DNA of 64,000 bases from Methanoregula sp. (lineage in GTDB: Archaea; Halobacteriota; Methanomicrobia; Methanomicrobiales; Methanospirillaceae), in assembly GCA_041645435.1 (NCBI GenBank), contig JBAZQB010000009.1, forward strand, positions 1 to 64,000. Reading direction: 5' to 3'. How positions within the stretch are numbered: position 1 is the stretch's first letter; each line of letters starts with the position of its first letter. The translations under genes were made by a program, and so were the position numbers. Shown here piece by piece: positions 39,077 through 47,530 of the stretch. Under the pieces are notes generated by a model. The model saw only the letters and a program-made list of their open reading frames with translations. It was not told the origin of the DNA and ran no database searches.

Positions 39077-41236
39077 TTATTGAGAGAAATGCCTGCTTTT
39101 TAATTCCCTGTTTTCTTTCACCGCATCGGTGACATCCACCATAAAAGAAGCTATCTCTCCGGACGGGAGTTTGAAAACATAGTGTGAGATCCAGGGGAAG
39201 TCCTCGCGGTTGCGGTACTTGAGCGGGGCTACAAACTCCGGCTGTTCCGTAGTCAGGACACGGAGGAGCAGATCGTGCACCATAGGTTCCGGCAGTTCCG
39301 GGAACTCTTCGAAGAGTCGTTTTCCTACCAGTTCTTCCTTGGTCATTCTCAGGAGGGCCGCAGTCACCTTGTTGACATCCTTGATGATGTACTCCACCCC
39401 GTTCCCGACCGGCTCGTAGATCAGGACCCCGTTGCAGGTATTTTCGAAAAAGGAGTGGTACCGGACTTCCTTGAATTCGGTCAGCCGGAGTGCCTCCTCC
39501 GCCCGCTTCCGATCCGTGATATCAAGGATGATACCGTTCCAGACAGTCTCGTTTTTAAGCCGGACGGGTTGTGAGTGGACCCGGATATACATCTCCTCAC
39601 CCTTCGGCCTGATGAACCTGCCCTCGAATTCCCACGGGGCAACCCGCCGGATAACATCCTCGATCGAATGAATCCAGCGCTCATGGTCTTCCGGTGCTAT
39701 GCATGCACCGTACCGCTGGATCCATGTGTCGAGCGGGTCTGGGTCCAGGCCATAGACTTCGCTGGATCGTTCATCGACATAGTTCATTCCCCACTCTCCG
39801 GAATCCCGGGCATAAAACTGGTACACAATTCCCGGCAGGTTGCTGGTAATACCCCTGAGTCTCTCTTCGCTCCTGCGCGATGCCTCCTCCGCTCTCTTGC
39901 GATCAGTGATGTCAAGAAATATGCCGTTCCAGACGGTCTCGTTCTTCAGCCGGACGGGTTGCGAGATCCCGCGGATATACATCTCCTCACCGGACGGTTT
40001 GATGAACCGGCCTTCGAAATCCCACGGTGCAACCCGCCGGACAACATCTTCGATTGACCTGCCCCACCGCTCACGATCTTCTAGGGCAATACAGGCACCG
40101 AACCGGTCGAACCAGGTGTCCAGCGGTTCGGTGACAACGCCATAAATTTCCGGGGAACGCTCATTGACATAATACACACCCCATTCACCGGAATCCCGGG
40201 CATAGAACTGGTACACAATACCGGGGAGATTGCTCACGATACCCCGGTACCGCTCTTTTAACTGTTTTTCCGCCAGCTTTTTTGCCGTAATGTCGAGAAA
40301 GAGGATGAAGAACTCCTTAGGGGCATTACCCACACTGCCAGCAACGGGTGCAAATACGATCTGGAAATACGCGACACCGCTTTTCTTTGTTGTTGTCAGG
40401 GTCTCTGTTTTCAGACGGTCGAAATTGCACGACAGGGTGAGTTCGGCAATCTTGCCCTTCTGGATCAGGTCCTGGATCGTGTTCTTCGAGCACATGATGT
40501 CGTAGAGCTTGAGATCCGCGAGATCCATGAACCGTGCAAGGCCGAGAATATCAAGAGAGGCCCTGTTTGCATTGAGGATCGTGCCGTCTTCATGGAAGAG
40601 AAAGATACCGCTCGGGACTTCTTCAAACAACGTGCGGATCTTCCGCTCGCTGTTCTTTAATGCATCCTCCGTTTTCTTCCATGTGGTGATATCGCGTAGA
40701 CTGATCATGATCCCCGGTTTTCCGGTGAATGCAAGGGAGGGGATGACGGTCGAGACAAATTCGGTAAGAAATATCCGTTCTGTCCCCCGTTCGATCAGCA
40801 GCATCTCGTTGATGAACGCCTGGGACTGGATAATCCGTCCAATATTTTCCTGGACCGTGGGATTATCGAAAAAGGGGAGGCTGAGCCGGGATAGTTCGGT
40901 GCCGATAATGTTCCGGTCCTTCCGTATGCCAAACGTAGTTAAGAAACTCCTGTTGACCATCAGGACATGAAGATCGGCATCGAGGATGAGAATTGCATCG
41001 GAAAGATAGTCGAAGAGATCATCGAACGGGACGTTCTGTGATGAAGTGTATAACTTCGCCTTGCCAAACGGCTTCATCACCACATGCCCCTGGGACTGGA
41101 GGACCTCGAGATATTTTGCCACAGCCCCGCGGTTCATTGTTAGTTCCCGGGCAATCAGGGAGATGGAAACCGTCTCAGGGTATCGCTCGTGGAGAAATTC
41201 GCGGATTTGGGTATAACGGTCTTCCTTTGCAGTCAT
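39077..41236 (-). CDS. Winged-helix regulator with multiple PAS domains
   Basis: The protein of about 719 residues has an N-terminal winged helix (TQIREFLHERYPETVSISLI, later MNRGAVAKYLEVLQSQGHV). Five PAS domains follow and there is no kinase domain. It is probably a sensory transcription regulator, with PAS domains binding ligand or cofactor. PAS domains 3 and 4 are near-identical (SNLPGIVYQFYARDSGEWG in both) and come from a 390-base DNA duplication. An upstream ATG at 41302 is possible, but a TATA-like ATTATAC overlaps it and the helix-turn-helix begins right after MTAKEDRYTQ, so 41236 is preferred. Confidence 0.82.
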   Translation of the reverse strand: MTAKEDRYTQIREFLHERYPETVSISLIARELTMNRGAVAKYLEVLQSQGHVVMKPFGKAKLYTSSQNVPFDDLFDYLSDAILILDADLHVLMVNRSFLTTFGIRKDRNIIGTELSRLSLPFFDNPTVQENIGRIIQSQAFINEMLLIERGTERIFLTEFVSTVIPSLAFTGKPGIMISLRDITTWKKTEDALKNSERKIRTLFEEVPSGIFLFHEDGTILNANRASLDILGLARFMDLADLKLYDIMCSKNTIQDLIQKGKIAELTLSCNFDRLKTETLTTTKKSGVAYFQIVFAPVAGSVGNAPKEFFILFLDITAKKLAEKQLKERYRGIVSNLPGIVYQFYARDSGEWGVYYVNERSPEIYGVVTEPLDTWFDRFGACIALEDRERWGRSIEDVVRRVAPWDFEGRFIKPSGEEMYIRGISQPVRLKNETVWNGIFLDITDRKRAEEASRRSEERLRGITSNLPGIVYQFYARDSGEWGMNYVDERSSEVYGLDPDPLDTWIQRYGACIAPEDHERWIHSIEDVIRRVAPWEFEGRFIRPKGEEMYIRVHSQPVRLKNETVWNGIILDITDRKRAEEALRLTEFKEVRYHSFFENTCNGVLIYEPVGNGVEYIIKDVNKVTAALLRMTKEELVGKRLFEEFPELPEPMVHDLLLRVLTTEQPEFVAPLKYRNREDFPWISHYVFKLPSGEIASFMVDVTDAVKENRELKSRHFSQ
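39493..40272 (-). repeat. Tandem 390-base duplication inside the PAS gene
   Basis: Two units, 39493-39882 and 39883-40272, align in phase and encode successive PAS domains of 130 codons each. Both carry the same words, such as GAAACGTC-type linkers and the segment encoding WNGIxLDITDRKRAEEA. The divergence between units shows the duplication is not very recent. Confidence 0.75.
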
Positions 41237-41315
41237 GTGTGAATAGGTAAAGGTTCCCGGCTTTTTAAGAGAAGAATGTATCGAAATTTCAACAGGATCC
41301 ATGTATAATTCCGGT

Positions 41316-41490
41316 ATCGTCCGGGTCAGGTCTAGCGGGCGGTTGTGCAGCCGTAGGCCGTGTGCTACGGGGGCGACCCGGATTAGGAAGATCGCATGAG
41401 GGAGCTCTGCTTAGGCATAGTATGGGACAGGGCTTAGCTTATGAAAGTCGTATGACGGCTGCCTGCACCGGATACCCGGCTCCTCAGAAA
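41316..41490 (+). ncRNA. Candidate structured RNA of unknown class
   Basis: The gap before the acyl-CoA ligase gene holds a GC-rich segment that can fold. TCCGGGTC (41320) pairs with GACCCGGA (41375) around hairpins including CCGTAG/CTACGG. GAGGGAGC (41398) can pair with GCTCCTC (41479). Part of it, TAGGCATAGTA then GGGACAGGGCTTAGC, recurs at 59708-59738 with small changes. No known RNA family was recognised. It may instead be a relic of a mobile intron or element. Confidence 0.35.
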
Positions 41491-41563
41491 ACTATCGGGA
41501 CCGGCTTTTCGTTGTCACCACACTGCAACATTCAAGTATATCCGGGAATCAATACGGGAATAT

Positions 41564-43237
41564 ATGTCCGCCCGATCTCCGTATACCCCTACCGGCCCTG
41601 AACCGGAGGACCGGTACAGCAACTTTTCCATCAGCGTGCCGGAATACTATAACTTCGGCTATGACGTGGTCGATGCGTGGGCGGCAAAAGAGCCGGACAA
41701 GCCGGCCATGCTCTGGGTGGACCGGCAGGGACAGGAAAAGGGGTACACGTTCCGGGATATGAAGACCGAATCCGACCGGGCTGCACACATCCTGCATGAC
41801 TGCGGGATCTCCCAGGGTGACCGGGTATTCATCATGCTCCCGAGGATCCCGGAATGGTGGGTGCTCATCGTCGCCCTGATCAAACTTGGTGCCGTCTACA
41901 CCCCCGCTCCCACGATGCTTACTTCCCATGACATCTCCTACCGTCTCAGGATTGGCAGGTTTGCGCTGGTTATCACCGACCTTGAGAACGCACATAAGGT
42001 AAACGAGGCTGTGAGGGAGGGATCGTTTATCCCCGGATGCATGGTTGCTGACGGGGAAATGCCGGGCTGGATCAGCTATTCCCGAAAACGTACGTCCCGT
42101 ATATCGCACCCGGTGGCAGCGGGGGACTCCCCGCTCCGGGTAAAGACGAAATCGTCAGATCCTCTTGTGATCTTCTTCACCTCCGGCACGACCGGCAACC
42201 CCAAGATGGTACTTCACGACCACAGTTACCCGCTCGGCCATACCGTGACAGCACTGCTCTGGCAGGATTTGACCGCCACCGATCTCCACTTCACCATCTC
42301 CGATACCGGCTGGGCAAAGAGCGCGTGGGGAAACCTGTTCGGTCAGTGGATCGCGGGGGCGGCGGTTTTTGTCTATGATACCCGGGGAAAATTCGATCCC
42401 GCAGAAATCCCCCCGCTCCTTGAGAAGCACGCGATCACAACGTTCTGCTGCCCGCCCACAATCTACCGGATGCTGATCCTCCTTGACCTCAAACAGTATA
42501 ACCTCTCAAGGCTCCGCCACTGCGTGAGTGCGGGCGAGCCCCTGAACCCCGAGGTGATCCGGATCTGGAAAGAGAAGACCGGCCTTTTGATCTACGAAGG
42601 ATACGGCCAGACGGAGACGGTCCTCTGCATCGGCGCATTCCCGGGCCATGAATGCCCGCCGGGATCCATGGGAAAACCGGCCCCGGGCTGGCGCATCGAG
42701 CTCCACGATAAGGACGGCAGGCCCGTGGGGGTCAACCGCGAGGGAAGGATCGCGATCTCGCTTGAACCCCGGCCGGTCGGACTGTTCTCAGGGTATCTAA
42801 AAAACGAACCGGCAAGCAGGAAATCCTTTGTAAAAGGCTGGTACTACACGGATGACAAGGCGGCAATGGACAAAGACGGTAATTTCTGGTTCATCGGCCG
42901 GGATGACGATGTTATCAAGGCTTCGGGATACCGTATCGGGCCGTTCGAAGTCGAGAGCGCCTTGCTGGAGCACCCGGCAGTTGCTGAGGCGGCAGTCGTG
43001 GGATCTCCCGATCCGATCAGGGGACTGATTGTAAAAGCCTTCGTTGTTCTCAAGCCCGGCTTTCTGCCATCCGGCCAGCTCGTAGCCGGCCTGCAGGAGC
43101 ACGTAAAAAAGGTGACCGCCCCGTACAAGTACCCGCGGGCGATTGAATTTGTCGATGCCCTCCCCAAGACTTATTCAGGTAAGATACGGAGGAATGAGCT
43201 CCGCGAACGGGAGGCAAAAAAGGGTAAACCGGCATAA
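41564..43237 (+). CDS. AMP-forming acyl-CoA synthetase
   Basis: The 557-residue enzyme activates a carboxylic acid to acyl-CoA via an acyl-adenylate. Motifs: the P-loop FFTSGTTGNPK, adenylate-forming core YEGYGQTET, GWYYTDDKAAMDKDGNFWF hinge region, and the C-terminal catalytic lysine segment KTYSGKIRRNELR. The sequence resembles medium-chain acyl-CoA synthetases (ACSM type) more than acetyl-CoA synthetase. It could serve organic-acid assimilation. It is monocistronic, converging with the phosphatase gene. Confidence 0.9.
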   Translation: MSARSPYTPTGPEPEDRYSNFSISVPEYYNFGYDVVDAWAAKEPDKPAMLWVDRQGQEKGYTFRDMKTESDRAAHILHDCGISQGDRVFIMLPRIPEWWVLIVALIKLGAVYTPAPTMLTSHDISYRLRIGRFALVITDLENAHKVNEAVREGSFIPGCMVADGEMPGWISYSRKRTSRISHPVAAGDSPLRVKTKSSDPLVIFFTSGTTGNPKMVLHDHSYPLGHTVTALLWQDLTATDLHFTISDTGWAKSAWGNLFGQWIAGAAVFVYDTRGKFDPAEIPPLLEKHAITTFCCPPTIYRMLILLDLKQYNLSRLRHCVSAGEPLNPEVIRIWKEKTGLLIYEGYGQTETVLCIGAFPGHECPPGSMGKPAPGWRIELHDKDGRPVGVNREGRIAISLEPRPVGLFSGYLKNEPASRKSFVKGWYYTDDKAAMDKDGNFWFIGRDDDVIKASGYRIGPFEVESALLEHPAVAEAAVVGSPDPIRGLIVKAFVVLKPGFLPSGQLVAGLQEHVKKVTAPYKYPRAIEFVDALPKTYSGKIRRNELREREAKKGKPA

Positions 43238-43258
43238 AACCTCCACGGGACCGAAGGG

Positions 43259-43945
43259 TTACCGGTTTGACCGATCAAAATAACGATCCGCTTTCAATGA
43301 AAATTCTGTGTCGGCAAACTGTAATTCTGCCCTATTCGTATCTGCCGTGATTACAATTCCATTCAGGAACTCGATCGCTTTCACTTTTTCTCCAAATACA
43401 CTGGAAATTATGGGGAATAACGTGATGTCATGTGCGATTGCAATAAGCAGATCCTGCTCGCCTGAATAAGGGCAGGATAACAGGTTTCTTAATACATAGT
43501 CAGAATACTGGTGAGGATCATGCAGAATATCCCCGGGGATCTCCTGGTCAAGCCATTTCCTGATACCCTCGCGCCAGCCCAATTCATCCCTGATAGCAAT
43601 TAATTTGTCCAGATTTATTACCGGACTTTTTATTTCCGGCTCACATCCCAGGATCCGGGCAGGGGTATCCAGGGGATATCCATCGCGAATAGATTCGGCA
43701 GTCATCCTGCACCTGCGTGCTATGGTATGCCCGAGAAAAAGAGGTTTCCCCGGAAGAATTTTTCCTAAAGAGGCCCCGAATTCCCTTGCCATGAGGATTC
43801 CTTCGGGGGTTATTCCAACACTTTCGCGGAGATGATCAGGAATTCCTTCAAAGGAATTTCTCTTCGAATGGCGGATTATGACGATTGTTTTCCGGTTTTT
43901 CGGGGCTTCTTTTAAAATATCCAGGACGAAATCCCCAGGTTTCAT
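43259..43945 (-). CDS. Histidine phosphatase superfamily protein
   Basis: The 228-residue protein belongs to the phosphoglycerate mutase-like branch. It has the catalytic RH motif in IVIIRHSKRNSF (usual RHG replaced by RHS) and the second histidine in IAIAHDITLFP. Family members remove phosphate from small molecules or proteins; the substrate is unknown. ATG 43945 was chosen over a TTG six bases upstream. Confidence 0.82.
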   Translation of the reverse strand: MKPGDFVLDILKEAPKNRKTIVIIRHSKRNSFEGIPDHLRESVGITPEGILMAREFGASLGKILPGKPLFLGHTIARRCRMTAESIRDGYPLDTPARILGCEPEIKSPVINLDKLIAIRDELGWREGIRKWLDQEIPGDILHDPHQYSDYVLRNLLSCPYSGEQDLLIAIAHDITLFPIISSVFGEKVKAIEFLNGIVITADTNRAELQFADTEFSLKADRYFDRSNR

Positions 43946-44135
43946 GCGCAACTACCCCCCAACAGGGTTCCTTTTTCTCCCAAGGATGCCTTTATGAAAA
44001 TTTTTCCCATGATATCCTCCCGGAATGCCTCAGGTGATGCATCCTTTTTTACCGGTTGATTCATAGAGATACATTTTTCCGGTATATATGCCGGCTGTCA
44101 TGCCCGTTAAACCCCGCAAATGGACAAAGGAAAAG

Positions 44136-44330
44136 ATGGCCTGTTTTGGAGGTGAAACCGAAGCAATATCGCTCAACACTGTCCTTAAATACGGGGATAA
44201 GCTCGATATCGAAAACCAGCAGTACATCCAGGAAATCATCCACCGCTGGCCCATAACAATGAGAAGCCCACTGAGAAAAAGCAGTGATTGCTGTACTGGC
44301 AGCACATGGCTACCACGGGGAACCTGTTGA
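44136..44330 (+). CDS. Hypothetical small protein
   Basis: The 64-residue soluble protein starts MACFGGETEAISLNTVLKYG and has a helical middle, NQQYIQEIIHRWP. AAAGGA stands 5-6 bases before ATG 44136; two in-frame ATGs upstream overlap a TATA-like GGTATATATG. No family is recognised. A competing frame on the other strand is less protein-like. Confidence 0.4.
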   Translation: MACFGGETEAISLNTVLKYGDKLDIENQQYIQEIIHRWPITMRSPLRKSSDCCTGSTWLPRGTC

Positions 44331-44344
44331 GTAGAAAAGAAAAA

Positions 44345-44872
44345 TTATTTTTTTACCGGAGTGGCGATTGGTGCCACATTCGGCTTGCAGCCTTCGCCAC
44401 GGAAGAGTGCCCATTCCTCGCAGGAGGTTCCATTCGGGAACTTGCACATGCCGTACTCGCTGCCATCAGGGTTCTTCAGGATTTCTGATGTGGCCCCAAC
44501 TTTGCCACAGTTTACGGAGGCCGGGTTTGCCATGCCGACCACTGCCGGTGTTGTCGTCACGGGTGTAAACGGTTTACAGCCTTCGTTGCGGAAGAGTGCC
44601 CATTCATCACAGCTGGTGCCATTGGTGAATGTACACATTCCGTACTCGTTCCCCTGTGCATCTTTCCTGATCTCGATCTTTCCACCTACTTTGCCACAGT
44701 TGACTGATGCAGGATTTGCTAAGCCGGAACTGGTCGATGCTGCCTTAGTGACGACAGGTGTGTGAGTCGCAGGTATCTGTGCGGGTGTTACCTGCTGGGT
44801 GCAACCGGCAACGAGAAGGCCGGCAACAAGGCAGAGGCCCATGATGATCAGGAGAGCGTTTTTCGATATCAT
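44345..44872 (-). CDS. Lipoprotein with two DUF333 domains
   Basis: The 175-residue secreted protein has lipobox Cys24 (LVAGC). Two DUF333 repeats each read ANPASVNCGKVG, then EYGMCxFxNGTSC and EWALFRxxGC, with four cysteines per repeat, probably disulfide-bonded. DUF333 is often annotated as putative hemolysin, but no toxin activity can be deduced. A TATA-like GGTTTTTATTC lies about 35 bases upstream. Confidence 0.85.
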   Translation of the reverse strand: MISKNALLIIMGLCLVAGLLVAGCTQQVTPAQIPATHTPVVTKAASTSSGLANPASVNCGKVGGKIEIRKDAQGNEYGMCTFTNGTSCDEWALFRNEGCKPFTPVTTTPAVVGMANPASVNCGKVGATSEILKNPDGSEYGMCKFPNGTSCEEWALFRGEGCKPNVAPIATPVKK

Positions 44873-45056
44873 GATTGATCAGGGTAATTATGTCAGATAC
44901 TGAATAAAAACCTGACTATGTGTTCTCGGTTAATTCCACATCCCCGATCCAAACCACTATCCGTTGACGTGCGGATAGAGAGTTATCTTGACAAAACAGC
45001 CGTGATAAGATAAAAAACGCATGGGAGGGATTCTGCCCCTAAGCGGGATGGGGGGG

Positions 45057-47084
45057 TTATTGGAAAAGGTACTGGTCAAGCCAGCTGAGCTCTTCTCCCA
45101 CCTTGCGTGCCTGCGTTTCCGGAGTTTTCATGTGGTGCGGCTGGCCATTAAAGAGGACGAACCGGACGGGCGCTGTGCTCCCTTCTTTGTAGGCCCGGTA
45201 CGTGACCCAGGCGCTCGCGGGATCTACCTGACCGTCATTCGTGCCGATCATCATGAGGAGTGGTGTTCTTCTCTTGTCCGCCTGGTAAACAGGACTCACG
45301 TGCCAGAATGCCTGCGGATCCTGGTACGGGCTTTTTGCGTAATACATCTTGTCCATGACGATACCGTTCGTGTTGGCTACCTGGGAGTTCTCGTCCGCAG
45401 TCCCCGCTCCGGCAACTGCCGCTTTCAGCGAAGGGTCCCGGGTGACCAGGGCAAGCGTGAGGATCCCGCCATTCGACCAACCGGTGACTCCCACCTGCGA
45501 ACGGTTGATAATGCCCCTTCCGGCAAGGTAATCGATCCCGGTCTCGATGTCCTCAATCGGCAGGTCATAGTAATTCCCACCCTCAATGGACCGGGCAAAA
45601 GGCAGGCCGAAGTTCGTGCTTCCGTGGTAGTTGACCGAGAGCGTGACCGCACCCCGGTCCGTGATCAGGTGGTAGGGGAATTCCCAGGTGTCGCGCCAGC
45701 TGTCGAAGTCCCCGTAGTTCGGCCCGCCATGGATGACGAGGACCAGCGGGTACTGCTTTCCCTTTTGATAACCCGGCGGGTACCGGATGACACCATAGAC
45801 CGTATCGTTACGGGCCCCTTTCCAGGAGGTCACCTCTGAAGAACCCAGGTCTTTTCCCTGGAGGTTCTGGTTTAAGTCAGTTAGCTGCACCGGGTCCGTG
45901 ATCGCCGTACCCTGTACACTCGCCCGGATGATCTGGGGTGGTGCAGAGGCTGAATTGCGGTTGTACACAACGGAGGAACCGGCCCGGTTGGTCTCGATGG
46001 CAAAGATGTTCCCCTGGTCCTTTCCGGCAAGAAGAGTCACCTGCCAGCCGGTGCTGTTGTGCACGAGACGGGCGACTTTCGGGTTGGTGCCGTCAGCCAG
46101 GAGGAGATAGGCCCCGCCATTGAACGGATTGACTTCGATATCGCTGTTGAAGAGGTCGATAAACAGGCCCCGGTCCCAGCCGAGCGGGACCTCTTCAAGC
46201 GAACGGGTAGCCGGGGAGTATGCCTGGAGGTAGGCAGCATCTTCCACGGGATACCGCAACCCGCCGTTTTCGAACCGTTCGATATACACGACATTGCTGT
46301 CCGGTGACCACGCGAACTGGTTGGTGTCCTGGTACCCCTCAAGGGACGAGAAGAGTTGCCGCTCCTCCCCGCTCTTTGTGTCGAGGAGGACGTACCGGAA
46401 GGTGGAGCCGGCCTGCCAGGATAAGGGGTCCGGCGCTGCCTTGTACAGGACGTACTTCCCGTCCGGCGAGGGCGCCCAGATGGTGATGACATCGTTGTTG
46501 GACGAGAGCGGGGCAATCGTCCCGTCCTTCAGTGCATAGGTCTTCAGGATCACCGGTGCCGGCGTCTCGTCCACGACAACAACGTCACCGCTGCCACCAA
46601 CAGCACCGGCCGGTGTCCCGGTGAAGACGAGACGGTCGGTCCCGAGCCAGGCAAAACTCCCGGCAAGTTCGTCCGTCACGTTCGGGAGGCGGATCGCCTT
46701 CGTGTCATGGACATGGGTGAGGTACAGGGAAACGGGCCCGCCTGCCCGTATCTGCGCTGCATACACGACCGTGTTCCCGTCCGGTGAAAGGGCATAGGAC
46801 ATGACCGAATCGCCTGGACCTGAAAGAGAAGTCTCTGTTGCAGCACGGACATCGATATACATCAGGGTACCGTTGTCTTTAGGCGGGTTCAGGTCCGTCC
46901 CGACCGATCTGATGTACAGGAGGTTCCCCCCGTCCGAAGAGAGGGTGAAATGGCCCGGGGTTTCCATGGAGAGAATATCAGCCGGCACGAGACTGCCGGA
47001 TCCTCCTGCTGATACCGGGATTACCAGCAACGCAGTGATAAGCAGGGCTGCGAGAAGAAAATGGGGGAGAAGACGCGGTGTCAT
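45057..47084 (-). CDS. Secreted prolyl oligopeptidase-family (S9) peptidase
   Basis: The 675-residue enzyme has a signal peptide (1-26), a long beta-propeller (about 30-400, with SPDGNTVVYAA, SPDGKYVLYKA and SPDSNVVYIERF repeats) and a C-terminal alpha/beta hydrolase. The catalytic triad is visible: Ser in GWSNGG, Asp in GTNDGQVD, His in GQPHHMK. It probably trims short peptides outside the cell. TTTAAAC about 30 bases upstream suggests a nearly leaderless transcript. Confidence 0.9.
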   Translation of the reverse strand: MTPRLLPHFLLAALLITALLVIPVSAGGSGSLVPADILSMETPGHFTLSSDGGNLLYIRSVGTDLNPPKDNGTLMYIDVRAATETSLSGPGDSVMSYALSPDGNTVVYAAQIRAGGPVSLYLTHVHDTKAIRLPNVTDELAGSFAWLGTDRLVFTGTPAGAVGGSGDVVVVDETPAPVILKTYALKDGTIAPLSSNNDVITIWAPSPDGKYVLYKAAPDPLSWQAGSTFRYVLLDTKSGEERQLFSSLEGYQDTNQFAWSPDSNVVYIERFENGGLRYPVEDAAYLQAYSPATRSLEEVPLGWDRGLFIDLFNSDIEVNPFNGGAYLLLADGTNPKVARLVHNSTGWQVTLLAGKDQGNIFAIETNRAGSSVVYNRNSASAPPQIIRASVQGTAITDPVQLTDLNQNLQGKDLGSSEVTSWKGARNDTVYGVIRYPPGYQKGKQYPLVLVIHGGPNYGDFDSWRDTWEFPYHLITDRGAVTLSVNYHGSTNFGLPFARSIEGGNYYDLPIEDIETGIDYLAGRGIINRSQVGVTGWSNGGILTLALVTRDPSLKAAVAGAGTADENSQVANTNGIVMDKMYYAKSPYQDPQAFWHVSPVYQADKRRTPLLMMIGTNDGQVDPASAWVTYRAYKEGSTAPVRFVLFNGQPHHMKTPETQARKVGEELSWLDQYLFQ

Positions 47085-47530
47085 ATGTCTAATTGGATCA
47101 TTTCCGGGTCTTTAAACAATGGGTGGACTAAAAGGAAAAAGACGCAATATTCCGGGAATGAGGAATATCCCCCACGAGTAGTCCCTGCTCATTTTTTACG
47201 AGTTTTTTTAAGGTTTTTTAAAAAAGATATTCGCGATGGTTATCGCCTTTGTGCAGCGCCAGGGTTTGGGCCCTTGTTTTCAGGTCTCACTTTGGGCACC
47301 TGGAGGTCAGGGAGGAGTTACACAAAATGCATCAGCGTATCAGGTTTTTGCAACGCCAGATGGCAATATCATTCGTGAGTGAAACGGAATCAGTTATCGA
47401 AACGGTTGATCTACGTAAGTCCAATAATACAATGAGAGCAATTTATGCAGTGAAAGATTCTTAATCACGCGGTGAATTGCCCTCATAGTATCACGTAAAA
47501 TTGACTGTGCAACAGCCTCAGTTATCGCAT
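47085..47530. other. Intergenic region between S9 peptidase and the RiPP locus
   Basis: About 445 bases carry no supported gene. A T-rich stretch near 47195-47225 may terminate a transcript. Bases 47415-47439 match 54534-54558 at 22 of 25 positions. A 71-codon frame ending at 47464 lacks any recognisable family. Confidence 0.4.

Noticed and set aside
41324..41360. Resemblance to signal recognition particle RNA (GGTCAGGTC ... GCAGCCGTA)
   Set aside because: The GGAA tetraloop and symmetric loop of helix 8 are absent, and the flanks do not form the long SRP helix.
41549..42109. 186-codon frame opposite the acyl-CoA ligase
   Set aside because: It is the antisense of a conserved enzyme; composition is not protein-like.
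45021..45839. 272-codon frame opposite the S9 peptidase
   Set aside because: It is antisense to the intact catalytic domain and lacks any motif or binding site.
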